Shown piece by piece: positions 23,868 to 33,627 of a DNA stretch of 64,000 nucleotides. This DNA comes from Silurus meridionalis (taxonomy: Eukaryota > Chordata > Actinopteri > Siluriformes > Siluridae), in contig NC_060892.1 in NCBI RefSeq assembly GCF_014805685.1, forward strand, positions 10,311,490-10,375,489. The letters run 5' to 3'. Positions within the stretch are counted from its first letter, which is position 1. Every line of letters starts with the position of its first letter. The notes beneath the pieces are model-generated. The model saw nothing but the letters and a program-made list of their open reading frames with translations. It was not told where the DNA came from and did no database searches. A program made the translations under genes and the position numbers.

Positions 23868-26800
23868 CGATTTAAACTAAGCTTCATACCTTGTGATTTT
23901 GGAGTCCCTGTAAGGAATATGACTGCCTTTCCTTTTTGGGTCCCCTAGTGCTCCAATTACATTTCCCAGAGCAAGAAGTCCACTGTTGATTTGAATGCTC
24001 TCCTTGAGTCGCTCTCCAGTGTTGCCAGTTTTAAGAATTCGCTCGGACCCGGCCAGATCCACAAAGTGGAATTTAGATGATAGGATTTGTGAATCTCTGC
24101 TGGCGGCACGAGAGCCACCGCGCCTCTGCTCCATGTGCATGGTGAAGATGGTGTGAGAGCGGCTGGAGTGAGGGTTCATCTGCGTGGCTCCTGTGTGGCG
24201 GGCCGTGTTTCCAGATTCTAAGAGACTCAAGACCTCATCAAGCCCCTCCACCTCACATTCTTTTACTCCACACAGAACTGTGGAGGGAACAAAGCATTAA
24301 AAAACATTTTCTTGTACATTCAAAACAGACTTGTGGTCAGGAGTGAGGGAATAAAGTTGACTTCATCTACTGGAAAGTTGACAACCAATGGGATTGGGCA
24401 TGTATAAAATCATACAAGCTAATGTAAATATTACAAACATAATACTCAAAAACAGATCACATCTACTCTTTACCTGCTTTTTGATGTTGAATTGCATAAC
24501 AATGTATTTACTGGACCTGTTTTTATACCCAGTTTAATTTCATTTTTAACAGTTTATCGTGTGCATTTTATTTGTATAACAAACAATAAAACAGGCTGAA
24601 GTTTTAAGAAAATTACGACAAGCATGGGCAAATCAACCAACCACAGCAACACAAGTTATTATGTCTAGTATGGTGTGTGACTAGTATCTAGTTTTCTCCT
24701 ACAAATATTTTTCCACAGTATAAATGTATATGGGGGAAAGGCTACATGGGCCTAAGTAGAAGCTATTTGGTAACTAATAAACATATAGTAATAAACAAGC
24801 ACTTACACTACTACAAATGTTTTGACACTCAAATTTTGATTAACCCATCTACAGGTCTTACTGCTAAAGAAACTAAACTTGATGGTATTTCTGCAAAATA
24901 TATTACCAATGTACTGTTGGTTGCCTGTAGAAGCAATAATGTGCCTGTTAATATAATAATGTATTTGCTTAGCTGCTTTTCATGACTAAGCATATTTAGG
25001 GAAGAAGTATATGAGACAAACAATGATTGAAATTAGGAGTAAAACTTAGCCAGTGCTAACATTTCCATGTATTGTCTATCTAAGCTCTATTTTCTAAATT
25101 CTCCTTATTGGCCACACAAGATTTTAAGCAATCTGGTTATACTTTAAGCAATGTGGATATTTACTTTACCTACCATTTCTGAGTTATGGACAATTGTTGA
25201 TACAAACTAATATACAGTTTATAAGTATATACCAATATTGCTGTTTTTTAACAAAAATAACTTCTAGCTTATATATTTATTGGGTGCACACTCAAATATA
25301 AATATCACCAGCAGATAAACTGATATTTGAATAGCTGTGCAATTCGTACATGGTAATGAAGAATATGACATTTCATAGATTCCACAGGAAACCCTGAGCT
25401 AACTTAAGCTCCTCACCTATACTGCCCTTGTCATCCTCCCGGATATGAATGTCCTTACTCGCTGTCTCCACTTCCAAAAGGTCTCTGAAGATTTCCTTGT
25501 AAACCTCCAGGTAGGACACTCTGACAGAGAAGTCGCTAAGGTCATTCTCGTCCAGGAGCTTGAAGATCTCAGCCACTGCTCTAGGAATGATTCCTTGCTC
25601 GTCATCACTGACGGAAGCTGCGGCCAAATAAACAGCAGTGGGTTCATAATCGCTCTCTACAGCCAAATGCCAAAAAGCAAGATCTCAGATGGCAAGTGGG
25701 GCTGTGCTTTCGAGCAGTGACAGCTGCGCCGGGGGAAGTGTTGTTGGCATCCCAAATGTGTGTGAACTCGGAGGAAGATTTTAACAAGAAGCATGCAACC
25801 ATCTTCAAACCCTGAAAATCACTGGCCTTGATAAAACAGAGAAACTCTATAGCTGTCATGAGAAACACTTTTTAAGTGAAGACTAGTTCAAATACATTAA
25901 AATACATTGAGATCTATTAATATCCCACAATTTCTTTTCTAAGTAAATATATGATGGTGAAATGACATTTTATACTGTGTACACAGATTTGCCAATATTG
26001 TACACCAAACATATAGTTTTTACATTTGTTGTCTGTAGCACATCTGTGACTGTACAGTGTGCCAGTGTAATTGAACCTCATTTAGGCTGTGAAAGTGACA
26101 CCTACAGGACCACTACTATAAAAAAATTCTCAGCCAGTTTCAATCCTGTGCTGCGTATCATTAACCAAAATATCCTGCTAACAACAGCTCTTGGACTCTT
26201 AAAACATGCACCAACATGCTAGATGTGGCAATAAAGTAGACAGACTGTCCTGTGCTTAGAATAATCCTCGCCATAAGGATTCCTACTCAATAGTGATCCT
26301 TTTAACCTGATGGATGATCTACAGACAATAATGTATACCTATAAAATACACCTTATATGGTAACTACAGCCCTAGTGTATATTTTAATTAAATATTAAAG
26401 TAATGACAGAAGACAAGCTTTAATAATATTCAACAATTGTGTGTTGCAAAGCCTCATTACCATGCCCAAATTCTGTTTCTTGACTTATTGCACAGCATTT
26501 GCCAATGCTTCTACAAACCATATTCAGCTATGTTGTGAAAATCACTTATAACAGCTAACGTTTTTTTTCACTAGCCTCTTTTTCCTCTTTTCAAGTTAAA
26601 AAGCAGCTCATCATCTTAACCAGAAATAACAAAGCTATCCATTAAAAAAAAAAATCATAGTGTCTAAAAACCAATAGAAACAGCTTTACATCTAGAAATA
26701 GAAAAATAATCAACAAATCATCATTAAGAATTGAGAGCACAACAGCACTTCAGTGTAAGATGACAAACAAGCCATGATCAGGTAATTTGTAATATTACTT

Positions 26801-27900
26801 ATCAACTAAAAGACAGAGGACATGTGTGTAAATTAGAGGGCGGGCAGTGGAGGGTGCAGTTGCATGGAGAAGAGGTAGAGAAGGGGGAGGAGTTTAGGTG
26901 CCTGGAGTCAACAGTGCAAGGTAATAGAGAGTGTGTTAAAGAAGTGAAGAAAAGAGTGCAGGCAGGGTGCAGTGGGTGTAAAAGAGTCGCAGGAGTGATT
27001 TGTGATAAAAGGATATCTGCAAGAGTGAAAGAGAAAGTTTATAGGACTGTGGTGAGACCTGCGATGTTGTATGGTTTAGAGACAGTGGCATTGAGTAAAA
27101 GACAGGAGGTAGAGCTGGAGGTAGCAGAGCTGAAGATGCTGAGATTTTCATTGTCAGTGACAAGGATAGATAAGATTAGAAACAAGTTTATTAGAGGGAC
27201 AGCGCATGTAGGACGTTTTGAAGACAAGGTGAGGGAGGAGAGATTGAGTTGGTTTGGACATGTGCAGAGGAGGGACAGGGGGTATATCAGTAGGAGAATG
27301 CTGAGGATGGAGCCACCAGGAAGGAGGAAAAGAGGAAGGCCAAAGAGAAGGTTTATTGATGTGGTGAGGGAAGATATGCAGGTGGTTGGGGTGAAAGAGG
27401 CAGATGTACAGGACAGGGGAGTATGGAGAAGGATGATCCGCTGTGGCGACCCCTAACAGAAGAAACCGGAAGAGGAAGAAAAAGACTTATCAGCTAAATG
27501 CTTTGCATTTTGGCCTTCTAAAACACTGGGGCAAACTGCAGAGGTAATGCAGAAAAAAGTAACACTTACATATATTTGCCTCCCCAATTGTGTAGGTTTT
27601 GCCTGAGCCTGTCTGACCATAAGCAAATACAGTGGCATTAAAACCCTGAAAAAACGCTTCAATGAGGGGCTGTACACAGACTGCATATACATCATCCTGG
27701 ACAGAGCTTTCCTCGAAAACAAAGTCAAAGTGGAAGTGGCGATCGTGGCCCAGAGTAACCCGTTTTTCTTCAGGCCGTGCAGTGATGCAGCTCTCATGGT
27801 TGTGCAGGATTTCTTTAGGGAGCAGTGGACGTACTCGCACTGCCACCTGCACTGCTGTGTCCTCTGCCTTGCCTTGCTGGTGAGCCACTTTGGGAGACAT
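9346..27900 (-). CDS. kif7: Kinesin-like protein Kif7, complete 18-exon coding region
   Basis: Kif7 is the Costal-2 type kinesin that organises the tip of the primary cilium and, with Gli and Sufu, tunes Hedgehog signalling. Coding exons (minus): 27570-27900, 25417-25617, 23890-24277, 21855-22395, 21243-21383, 20952-21140, 19918-20048, 17470-17597, 17065-17226, 16568-16770, 13748-13945, 13414-13539, 12890-13066, 12383-12598, 11604-11810, 11264-11462, 9927-10076, 9346-9716. All have GT-AG borders and matching phases. They sum to 4,059 nt, or 1,352 residues, close to the usual 1,340-1,365. The motor domain (about 15-350) has P-loop GQTGSGKT at 95-102, SSRSH at 215-219 and DLAGSE at 251-256. DSGIESS is at 463-469, a long coiled coil covers about 488-1185, and the protein ends IDVRKNPL. 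The start MSPKVA is, as I recall, the zebrafish one. KIF27 is the nearest alternative, but the C-terminus and the DSGIES region fit Kif7. No stop or frameshift is seen. Confidence 0.96.
9927..10076 (-). CDS. kif7: kif7 coding exon 17
   Basis: Residues about 1180-1229, the end of the coiled coil ([19 protein letters not shown]). Donor is AGA|GTGAGC, acceptor tcctccacAG|ATCAAATGG, phase 1 at both ends. Confidence 0.93.
10077..11263 (-). other. kif7 intron with no recognised element
   Basis: AT-rich sequence of 1.2 kb. I see no repeat family, RNA gene or further exon in it. Confidence 0.6.
11264..11462 (-). CDS. kif7: kif7 coding exon 16
   Basis: Residues about 1114-1179. A heptad-rich Glu/Leu/Gln coiled coil starting [19 protein letters not shown]. 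Donor is CGAG|GTAACT. Confidence 0.94.
11604..11810 (-). CDS. kif7: kif7 coding exon 15
   Basis: Residues about 1045-1113, from [20 protein letters not shown] to ALLCKYFDK, a well-conserved KIF7/KIF27 segment. It has no internal ATG-initiated frame, so it is found only by splice sites and similarity. Donor is AAG|GTCTGC. Confidence 0.93.
12383..12598 (-). CDS. kif7: kif7 coding exon 14
   Basis: Residues about 973-1044, a coiled coil from [20 protein letters not shown] to RQGNLLSPE. Phase 0 at both ends. Donor is GAG|GTGGGT. Confidence 0.93.
12890..13066 (-). CDS. kif7: kif7 coding exon 13
   Basis: Residues about 914-972, starting [20 protein letters not shown] highly charged coiled coil, phase 0 at both ends. 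Donor is CAG|GTATAT. Confidence 0.94.
13414..13539 (-). CDS. kif7: kif7 coding exon 12
   Basis: Residues about 872-913, starting [19 protein letters not shown] and ending VVSLEEQQ, phase 0 at both ends. Donor is CAG|GTACAG. Confidence 0.94.
13748..13945 (-). CDS. kif7: kif7 coding exon 11
   Basis: Residues about 806-871, [18 protein letters not shown] through the Gln/Arg-rich repeats to RGKHRVK, coiled coil. Phase 0 at both ends. A 2.6-kb intron precedes it. Confidence 0.95.
13946..16567 (-). other. 2.6-kb kif7 intron with SINE fragments
   Basis: The longest transposon-poor intron of kif7. It contains a tRNA-SINE tail near 15.8 kb and a weaker SINE-like stretch near 15.1-15.3 kb. Nothing else is recognised. 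Confidence 0.5.
15790..15900 (-). mobile_element. tRNA-derived SINE fragment (3' part)
   Basis: Read on minus it gives the fish SINE end: a line like aaggggcttgtcc inverted, then atgccaaatgcc-type sequence with an ATTTACATTTACATT terminus on plus. It is diverged and partial. Confidence 0.55.
16568..16770 (-). CDS. kif7: kif7 coding exon 10
   Basis: Residues about 738-805, [20 protein letters not shown] to AAAQSKVQ, coiled coil. Acceptor is gtttacAG|GAAAAG, donor CAG|GTCAGG. Confidence 0.94.
17065..17226 (-). CDS. kif7: kif7 coding exon 9
   Basis: Residues about 684-737. It contains [20 protein letters not shown], a conserved KIF7/KIF27 coiled-coil segment. Acceptor is tggatAG|CTAACACC. Phase 1 at both ends. 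Confidence 0.94.
17470..17597 (-). CDS. kif7: kif7 coding exon 8
   Basis: Residues about 641-683, [14 protein letters not shown] then a Ser/Gly/Arg-rich linker. It enters in phase 2 and leaves in phase 1, both consistent. The Tc1 transposon begins 51 bp beyond its 5' edge. Confidence 0.9.
17648..19260 (-). mobile_element. Full-length Tc1/mariner transposon with intact termini
   Basis: Inverted terminal repeats of about 210 bp run from 17648 to about 17857 and from about 19047 to 19260. Both start CAGTGCCTTGCGAAAGTATT and contain internal direct-repeat copies, the IR/DR arrangement of fish Tc1 elements. A TA duplication flanks it (17646-17647, 19261-19262). The transposase lies on minus between the repeats. 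It sits in a kif7 intron in the same orientation as the gene. The two inverted repeats are still very similar, so the insertion is fairly young. Confidence 0.97.
17850..18868 (-). pseudogene. Inactivated Tc1 transposase
   Basis: Starts [18 protein letters not shown] with a helix-turn-helix ([15 protein letters not shown]). A short deletion near 18742-18750 then shifts the frame and removes a few residues, and a TAA near 18409-18411 stops it after LCLDETKI. After that stop the same frame resumes with [14 protein letters not shown]. The catalytic triad can still be seen: D in LDETK, D in QQDNDPKH, and E in ENLW 34 residues later (DD34E). The two lesions leave no functional protein, though the ends could still serve in trans. 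Confidence 0.95.
19918..20048 (-). CDS. kif7: kif7 coding exon 7
   Basis: Residues about 598-640, [18 protein letters not shown] then an acidic stretch ([12 protein letters not shown]) and KDKRK. Donor CGCAA|GTATGG joins in frame to the next exon (KRKCINITW). Confidence 0.9.
20049..20951 (-). other. 0.9-kb kif7 intron with no recognised element
   Basis: AT-rich intronic sequence. I see nothing in it beyond short homopolymer runs. Confidence 0.55.
20952..21140 (-). CDS. kif7: kif7 coding exon 6
   Basis: Residues about 535-597, [20 protein letters not shown] then a Pro/Thr-rich linker ending [10 protein letters not shown]. Phase 0 at both ends. Donor is CAG|GTCCAT. Confidence 0.92.
21243..21383 (-). 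CDS. kif7: kif7 coding exon 5
   Basis: Residues about 488-534, [20 protein letters not shown] to [15 protein letters not shown], the start of the coiled coil and typical of KIF7. Phase 0 at both ends. Confidence 0.95.
21855..22395 (-). CDS. kif7: kif7 coding exon 4, end of motor and linker
   Basis: Residues about 307-487. [20 protein letters not shown] and [14 protein letters not shown] finish the motor core. DSGIESS follows at 463-469. This is the largest coding exon. Confidence 0.97.
22718..23165 (+). mobile_element. hAT-like non-autonomous DNA element, right end degraded
   Basis: It begins cagcggtcccaaacctttt and contains caccatggaccggttt and acggaccggtctttaaggtg, typical of the hAT elements common in fish. 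The far end (gtgcggccccgtaccaa) stops before a matching terminal repeat. It lies in a kif7 intron. Confidence 0.75.
23257..23645 (+). mobile_element. Non-autonomous Tc1-like element remnant
   Basis: It starts ttggcaaatgtttgtggaca and ends with the inverted-repeat counterpart catacttttggccacatag, with the internal blocks gaaaggaaattgtaatgctg and gtgcacagggctatgg known from a widespread fish repeat. It is shortened by internal deletion. Confidence 0.75.
23789..23866. repeat. (TA)n microsatellite beside a kif7 splice donor
   Basis: A TA run of about 78 bp ending 23 bp downstream of the exon 23890-24277 donor site. Confidence 0.97.
23890..24277 (-). CDS. kif7: kif7 coding exon 3, motor switch regions
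   Basis: Residues about 178-306, with SSRSH (215-219), DLAGSER (251-257), [11 protein letters not shown] and [11 protein letters not shown], the kinesin switch I/II and loop regions. Donor ACAAG|GTATGA sits just right of a long (TA)n tract. Confidence 0.97.
24278..25416 (-). other. 1.1-kb kif7 intron with no recognised element
   Basis: AT-rich intron. No repeat, RNA gene or further exon was recognised. Confidence 0.6.
25417..25617 (-). CDS. kif7: kif7 coding exon 2, motor domain
   Basis: Residues about 111-177, [38 protein letters not shown] and [10 protein letters not shown], all motor-domain segments. Acceptor is ttggccgcAG|CTTCC, donor [18 protein letters not shown] has Ile where the family usually has Glu (VYKEEFRD), a small lineage difference. 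Confidence 0.96.
   Translation of the reverse strand, partial: LPSVMTSKESFLEQWLRSSSSWTRMTLATSLSECPTWRFTRKSSETFWKWRQRVRTFISGRMTRAV
26811..27484 (+). mobile_element. 5'-truncated LINE with reverse-transcriptase C-terminus
   Basis: A nearly open frame (26824-27456) encodes the last 210 residues of a LINE polymerase region: [33 protein letters not shown], then [20 protein letters not shown] and a final MIRCGDP. The 3' end reads gatccgctgtggcgacccct plus a degraded A-rich tail. A 14-bp target-site duplication (acttatcaactaaa at 26797-26810, acttatcagctaaa at 27485-27498, one mismatch) proves target-primed insertion. It lies antisense in the first coding intron of kif7, about 85 bp from the donor site. 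Confidence 0.93.
27570..27900 (-). CDS. kif7: kif7 coding exon 1, start codon and P-loop
   Basis: Residues 1-110. ATG at 27898-27900 begins [10 protein letters not shown]. The P-loop GQTGSGKT is at residues 95-102. Donor ATAT|GTAAGT ends in phase 1. The exon probably begins at 27905 (acceptor ttctacAG) or 27958 (acceptor cttctgcAG). Confidence 0.96.
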
Positions 27901-28610
27901 GACCTCTGTAGAACTCCAGCACAACAGTGCTCAGGATCCTGCATCCATTTTTCTTTTTCTGCAGAAGATTACTACAAGAAATGTACATACTAAGATTGAT
28001 GACATTCAAAGCTAAAATATGTATTTAGGAGCTACTAAATGAACTATTATTTTGACTGTGCATCAGAGAAAAATTCACTGTGATAGTAAATAATATGGGA
28101 TACTTATAGCAATACTTTCAACAGATATTTAATAGTTATATCGAATTAAAAAGAGATGTCCAAACTAATGTATGAGAAGAAAGGGGGGGGGGGCTTTTTA
28201 GAAAAACCATTGACAAATAAGAACCAGTTTTATGCCTCACATTAGAGTTTACAGAATAGCTGTATTAGGCATTGAATTTTATTGTACAATAAATTCGATT
28301 GTTTCTTATTGTACTATAAGATTAACTGAACTAGAAATGTGAAAATAAAACCGCATCAGTTAATGTTAATGTTTTCTTTTTGATTTTATATATTATAAAA
28401 TCATAAATGATAGAAACCTTGGAAACTTTAGAAATTTTTTTAATTTTCGTTCGGCCCATGGCCCTCAATCAGGTTTGTTTTTTGCGCTTTATAGGTAAAG
28501 TTTCAGCATCTCTGTCATAAAAGTAAAGATTTTATTTTTTTACTTATAACCTATACATTACAACACAGTGATTTTTTTTGCTTTGCATATTTCTCAGTCA
28601 TGTTAGGAAG

Positions 28611-28750
28611 CTCAGGTCGAAGTGCAAAGCCATGATATAGGGTTAAGAGCCTTGCTAAAGGGCCCAAGTGTGGCAGCTTGGCAATACTGGGGCTTGAACC
28701 ACCAATCTTCTGATCAGTAACCCTTTAACTCTTTGCTACCAATTACACAT
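28611..28750 (-). mobile_element. tRNA-derived SINE fragment
   Basis: Read on minus it contains a tRNA-like B-box region (ggttcaagcccc) and the SINE body gggcccttt-agcaaggctct typical of fish tRNA SINEs. It is diverged. It lies between coding exon 1 of kif7 and the 5' noncoding exon. Confidence 0.6.
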
Positions 28751-29567
28751 AGCAATAATGTCTCATTGTTTAAATCTAGACACATTGATATTAAACAGAA
28801 GCAATGTCTGGCCATTCTGAATATCTTATATCCATTATAAATGCATTACAGTTGATCAAATCTATTTAAATTGTGAATCTGGAACTAAATTTAATTTTGT
28901 GGATATGAAACCAGTTTTGTGCTTCGAGTATGTTGTTGTCTGCATTTTTACATACAATTCACATCACTTTAAATGTTGCAGGTTAAACACAATTGCAATC
29001 GATATTATTATTATTTCTTTTTTATATAAAATTATAAAAACAATTATGCATTGCATATATTATTCGATAAATCTAAATTACATGTTATATATAGTTAAAA
29101 CATTTGTTAATATCATTATTATTGTCTTGTAATAGATGCTGTTGCTAATTCAGCTATCTAGCACGGTTTTCTGCTGTATTTATTTATATTAATGTTATAC
29201 GTTTATAAAAACACTGCTTTGGAAAGCACTAAGGTAACAAAAACAACTTTTATTATTATTATAATTATTAACAAGTAACAAAAACGCACTGTAAAATAAC
29301 AAAAATAAAATTGAGCTGCCATTGTTACAAGTTTTATAGACTTTAAGTAAACTTTGTTAGCTTTGATGCTACAAACGATAGCAAGAAAAGAAAGACCCGC
29401 TAACCAGCTGCAAGTTACACAAAACAAACAAAATGTTAGCTACATTTTTCTTTTAACATCTAAAACATTCCGCTTTTTTTTTTAAAGCAGCACCCGTTTA
29501 ACTACTGAAGTAAAAAAATGTGCTAAACACTTATTTATAAAAGCCTTTAATACATTTCCAAACTTAC

Positions 29568-29765
29568 TGTTCCCGACTCCATGTTTTTTCCCCCCAAAGG
29601 CACAAACGCGTTTTCTCCCCACCCGTATTCAAAACATCCCGCCTCCTAGTCCCTGATTGGCGAGCATCCCTAGTTCCTATCCACTATTGGTGGACTGCTT
29701 ATGAAAAATGATTTTTAACCAATCCTAGACCAGGACACAGGATTTCGTGGAATACAAGTGGGGGA
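29568..29765 (-). promoter_or_regulatory. kif7: kif7 5' noncoding exon end and CCAAT-rich promoter
   Basis: A donor GGAACA|GTAAGT on minus ends an exon at 29568. Upstream are two CCAAT boxes on minus (attgg at 29656-29660 and 29686-29690) and one on plus (29719-29723), with no TATA box, as expected for a broadly expressed gene. The exon holds an upstream ATG (ATGGAGTCG) out of frame with the Kif7 start. The transcription start is not fixed. Confidence 0.55.
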
Positions 29766-30264
29766 AACGCCAAACATCCCGTCGTGTTTGACTCAGTGAA
29801 GGGATGAGGAGGAGTTTGTAACTCTGCTTCATTTCTGGATGTCGGAAATCTGTGCATCAAACACACACTCACTTGTTGGCTTGGTTTCCATGAAACATTT
29901 TCAGGGTTATGATTAGTGCGACCAGCGGGTCAGTGTAAGGACATGAACATGGTTAGACTGAATGGTATTAAATTACAATTCAATACAGGAATCAAATGGT
30001 GCTGATGAAGCTATTTTGGTAACAAGTCCTGCCCAAAGACGATTTATTGCTTCATTTTAGAAAAATACTTAAAAAATATAACTAACCTTTGTATCCTGAT
30101 TACCATTTTAATTATATAATTGGTAAGTCTATAAATAATGTACAACCAATTTTACAGTTACCAGTGCATTTCACAACTAGGCGTTCAGAGGTGTCCTGCT
30201 TAAATCACTCCAAATCTTAATACCATCATTATGATGGTAGTTTTATAACCGCAAATGACTGTAA

Positions 30265-30655
30265 AAGACTGTAGAAAGAACATTACTCATAATCTTACAT
30301 TCCAGTGCTCATGTTAGTTCTCAATCTCCAGTGTTCTGTACTGTTGAAAGATTTATGATCACACTCTTGATGTCACCCAAATGAGGATGGGTTCCCCTTT
30401 TGAGTCTGGTTCCTCTCAAGGTTTCTTTCTCATAACATCGAAGGGAGTTTTTCTTCGCCACAGTCTTAATTTTAAGAGTTAAAGTGAATGGTGTGTATTT
30501 ATCCCTGATGAGCAGCCGTGGCGGCTGCTCATCAGGGATAAATACACACCATTCACTTTAACTCTTAAAATTCTGTAAAGTTGCTTTGAGACAATGTCTG
30601 TTGTGAAAAACGCTATAGAAATAAACTTGACTTGACTTTAAGACAGTCTATTTAA
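30265..30655 (+). repeat. Interspersed fish repeat copy carrying an internal palindrome
   Basis: It matches the 63.4-kb copy nearly throughout: start agactgtagaaagaacatt, middle gggttccccttttgagtct, and end aataaacttgacttgactt. The family also has copies at 6.0 and 40.3 kb. It looks non-autonomous, and no coding frame is visible. Confidence 0.8.
30468..30572. repeat. Perfect 51-bp inverted repeat with a 3-nt loop
   Basis: Arms 30468-30518 and 30522-30572 are exact reverse complements with spacer tgg. The right arm is the normal repeat sequence (as in the 63.4-kb copy) and the left arm is an inverted duplicate of it. Confidence 0.97.
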
Positions 30656-30806
30656 GTTATAACCTATAGCTACAGGTATTCACTACAGTTTCAGTTCTAA
30701 CCTACAACTACAGGTGTATGCACCAATGTCATTTTTAACCGATAGCTACAGGTATACACTATAGTCTAAGTTATAACCTACAGCTATAGGCATATGCTGC
30801 AACATC
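30650..30806 (+). repeat. Degenerate minisatellite, about four units of 38-40 bp
   Basis: The unit core taacctatagctacaggtat recurs with changes (taacctacaactacaggtgt, taaccgatagctacaggtat, taacctacagctataggcat) at a regular spacing. Confidence 0.75.
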
Positions 30807-33627
30807 TGATTAACCTTACTGCAGCAATTATGACTTTTCAGTTATAATTATAACTTTATATTTTCAATTGTAACGATACAGTTTTAGTAATAACCTTTCT
30901 ATTGCTTTCCATACATTTCAGTTATCATTTTACAGCAACTATTGTGACTTTATAGTCCTAAACTCAATTTCAGTCATAAGGTTTAAGGAATTATAGGAGT
31001 CAATCACCTGCATAGGAGTTGTGGATGGCAGTAGTATTTACTGGAAACACTGATTTATGTGTCTTTTTCATTCCAGTGTCTTGGATTATTTCAGGTACAT
31101 CTTCTTTTAGTTTGATGAAGAACCACATTATATAGGATAAAACACATACAGCAGTATTTGCTGCTAGCACAGTGTTCAAATGCACAGTAGAAAAAGTAGA
31201 CCCTTCCTGAGTTTTATTATCATTGTATTTATATACATAATTGTGCCATCATAAATAAAAACAAGACATCCCCCAACCCCCACCTATGTTTCACAAGCCT
31301 CTGAGGGTCCTAAGGCCCTGTTTTCAGAACTATGGGGGTTTAGTTTATAAGCTATATATTTTTTTTTTCAAATGAGCAAATTTCAACACAATATAATAGC
31401 ATGTTTAATGTTTAACTTTGTGGTTTTGTAAATGCTAAACACATTTTTATTGGATATAAGATACATAGTTGCCTTACATTTAATCTATTAAGCTATTAAT
31501 AGTAAGGTTCCTGCTGTACCAATTATGTACTTGAAAGTGGACACAACAATCAAATATGTTTGTACAACAAAACATTTAATAATTTGTTCAGCTCTTTCAA
31601 CAACAGTCATTGTATTTTAAAGTGCTTTTTAAATAATTGGGACTGACTGAGTGACTAAATCTCCCACAGTTCTCCTCTTTTAGCATTTCTGAGCCACCCT
31701 CATAAAAGTTCTGCAAATTTTAAAAATGTCATTTTTTTCATAAAATATTTTTTTCATTGTTCAATTATTAATGAACTGTACTTTTGATATGGCTCTTGTT
31801 ATTTATTAAGCAAAACATACATTCTTACATTACCTGCTTTAGCAAGTCCACAAAAATTTTATTTCACTAGCATAATGTTTATATGACTGATTGCCTTGTT
31901 TTAAAATAATAAATAAATGATTACTTATTTATTGCATGTATCTTTTATACTAATAGTGTATATTTTTGTTCATAATATTCAGAAATGTTATATGTGTTAA
32001 GAGTACAGAGGCCAGCAGTGGCTATTTCTATTGATGTGTTGGATCACAATTTAGAACTGGACCAATGCCAAAGTCAGAATGATTTATTTTTAGTAGACAC
32101 ACAGGCCTAAGAAACAGGTATGTGCTTTGAGTAATGTTATGCTAAGCTATGGTAAATTCCTATTTCTAAATGATATGTAACTATTATATTTTAGTGACAT
32201 TAAAAGATTGCAAACAGTGAGCTTGACAGTAGAAACAGACAAAAGAACTGTGCAAAACCCTGGTTTCCATTGTGAAAATGTCAAGTGAATAAAATGCAAT
32301 ACAACATTTTTTTTTCATGAGTATAATAATTTTCTGCAGTAGATGGTTTAGAAACACATTCACCTTAAAAAATCCCTGATGATTTTAAACTTACTGAACA
32401 GACAAGGCCAGTGTGAACAATGGTGTCAAGATGTGAAATGAAATGTTATATAAATGTTGAAGAAATATTCAGTAGTTCCACTCCTGCAAAACATTACATG
32501 CTTGTGCATGTTCCTAAATCTGATTTCCCAACTCACTTTACATTCTTTAAAGAATGTGAAAAAATAACAATGTTGAAATAATATACATTTATCAGCAAAT
32601 GAAAAACTATGCTGTCCTTAGATATTAGTATTTGTAAAGCAAGGCCTCTGACTGAATATATACCTCTGGCTAATCCCACAATCATGCTAATTGTTATATA
32701 AGAGTAGAACTGGAGCAAAAAGGAGGGAATGTAAATGCACCAAAAATAAATCACATTTGTGATTTCTTAGTAAATTGCTCAATGAACTAACCTGGTATAA
32801 TTTTATAATTTTCCTGATTTTAAAATAGCAAATCATTATTTAACCTTCAACAGCTTTGTTTTTTTTTTTTTTAGATATGGCATATGTTGGCATTTTGTCT
32901 TTTAAAAGCCATTGGTGTTACCATAATTTAAACCCACATCAAGTGCAAAAAGTAAAGGATTCTTGAAAATTTCCAAGGACACACTTGTCTTTCTTTGTTC
33001 ACCACACCAATCAGAACAGTATCCATGACTACACATGGTGTGAATATGTATTATAACCTCTTTCATTTTTTTTCCGTGATAAATGCTTCATTGAAATATA
33101 ATAAAAAAGAATTGTGTTTATAAAACTGTTGCCATTTAATGACCAATCTAAAGGCTGATGAATGCCGACTGATATTGTATTGTATAAAGGCATCCTATTA
33201 TGCATTGTTACAGCCATGAGAGAGACATTTATGTTTTAATGTCTAGAAGACTTTGTGCCTGAATAATAATAGAGGCTGACAAAATAAATAATACGATCCA
33301 TTCTACTGTGTGTGAAATTATTTTGATTTATAATCACTTCTTGTTTGTTTGGTCAATAATGAGACAGAAACCTCAGGGAATTGTGTTTATTTGACAGGTT
33401 GGGGGAAAAAAATAATTTTCAGCATGCACATAAAATAATTTGTCTGTAAAAAAGGAGGAAAGAATAATTACCTATAATGAAATGAAAGAAGTCAAGAATT
33501 TCTTTGTCTCTTAACAGCCTGCTAAGATGAATATTAAAAAATTCTCCAGGACCTGATAAAAATGCTAGTAATGATTATCATTATATCAGTCGCTAATATT
33601 CGTTGTGTATGAAACACTATCGTAGGA

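Larger units (their letters stand above)
29766..33627. other. Intergenic stretch between kif7 promoter and miR-7
   Basis: It contains the repeat with a 51-bp palindrome (30.3-30.65 kb) and a degenerate minisatellite (30.65-30.81 kb). The rest is AT-rich and holds no recognised gene. Confidence 0.5.

Noticed and set aside
27453..27944. 163-codon open frame overlapping the first kif7 coding exon in another frame
   Set aside because: It is an out-of-phase shadow of the motor-domain exon on the same strand, runs through the splice donor and has no recognisable similarity.
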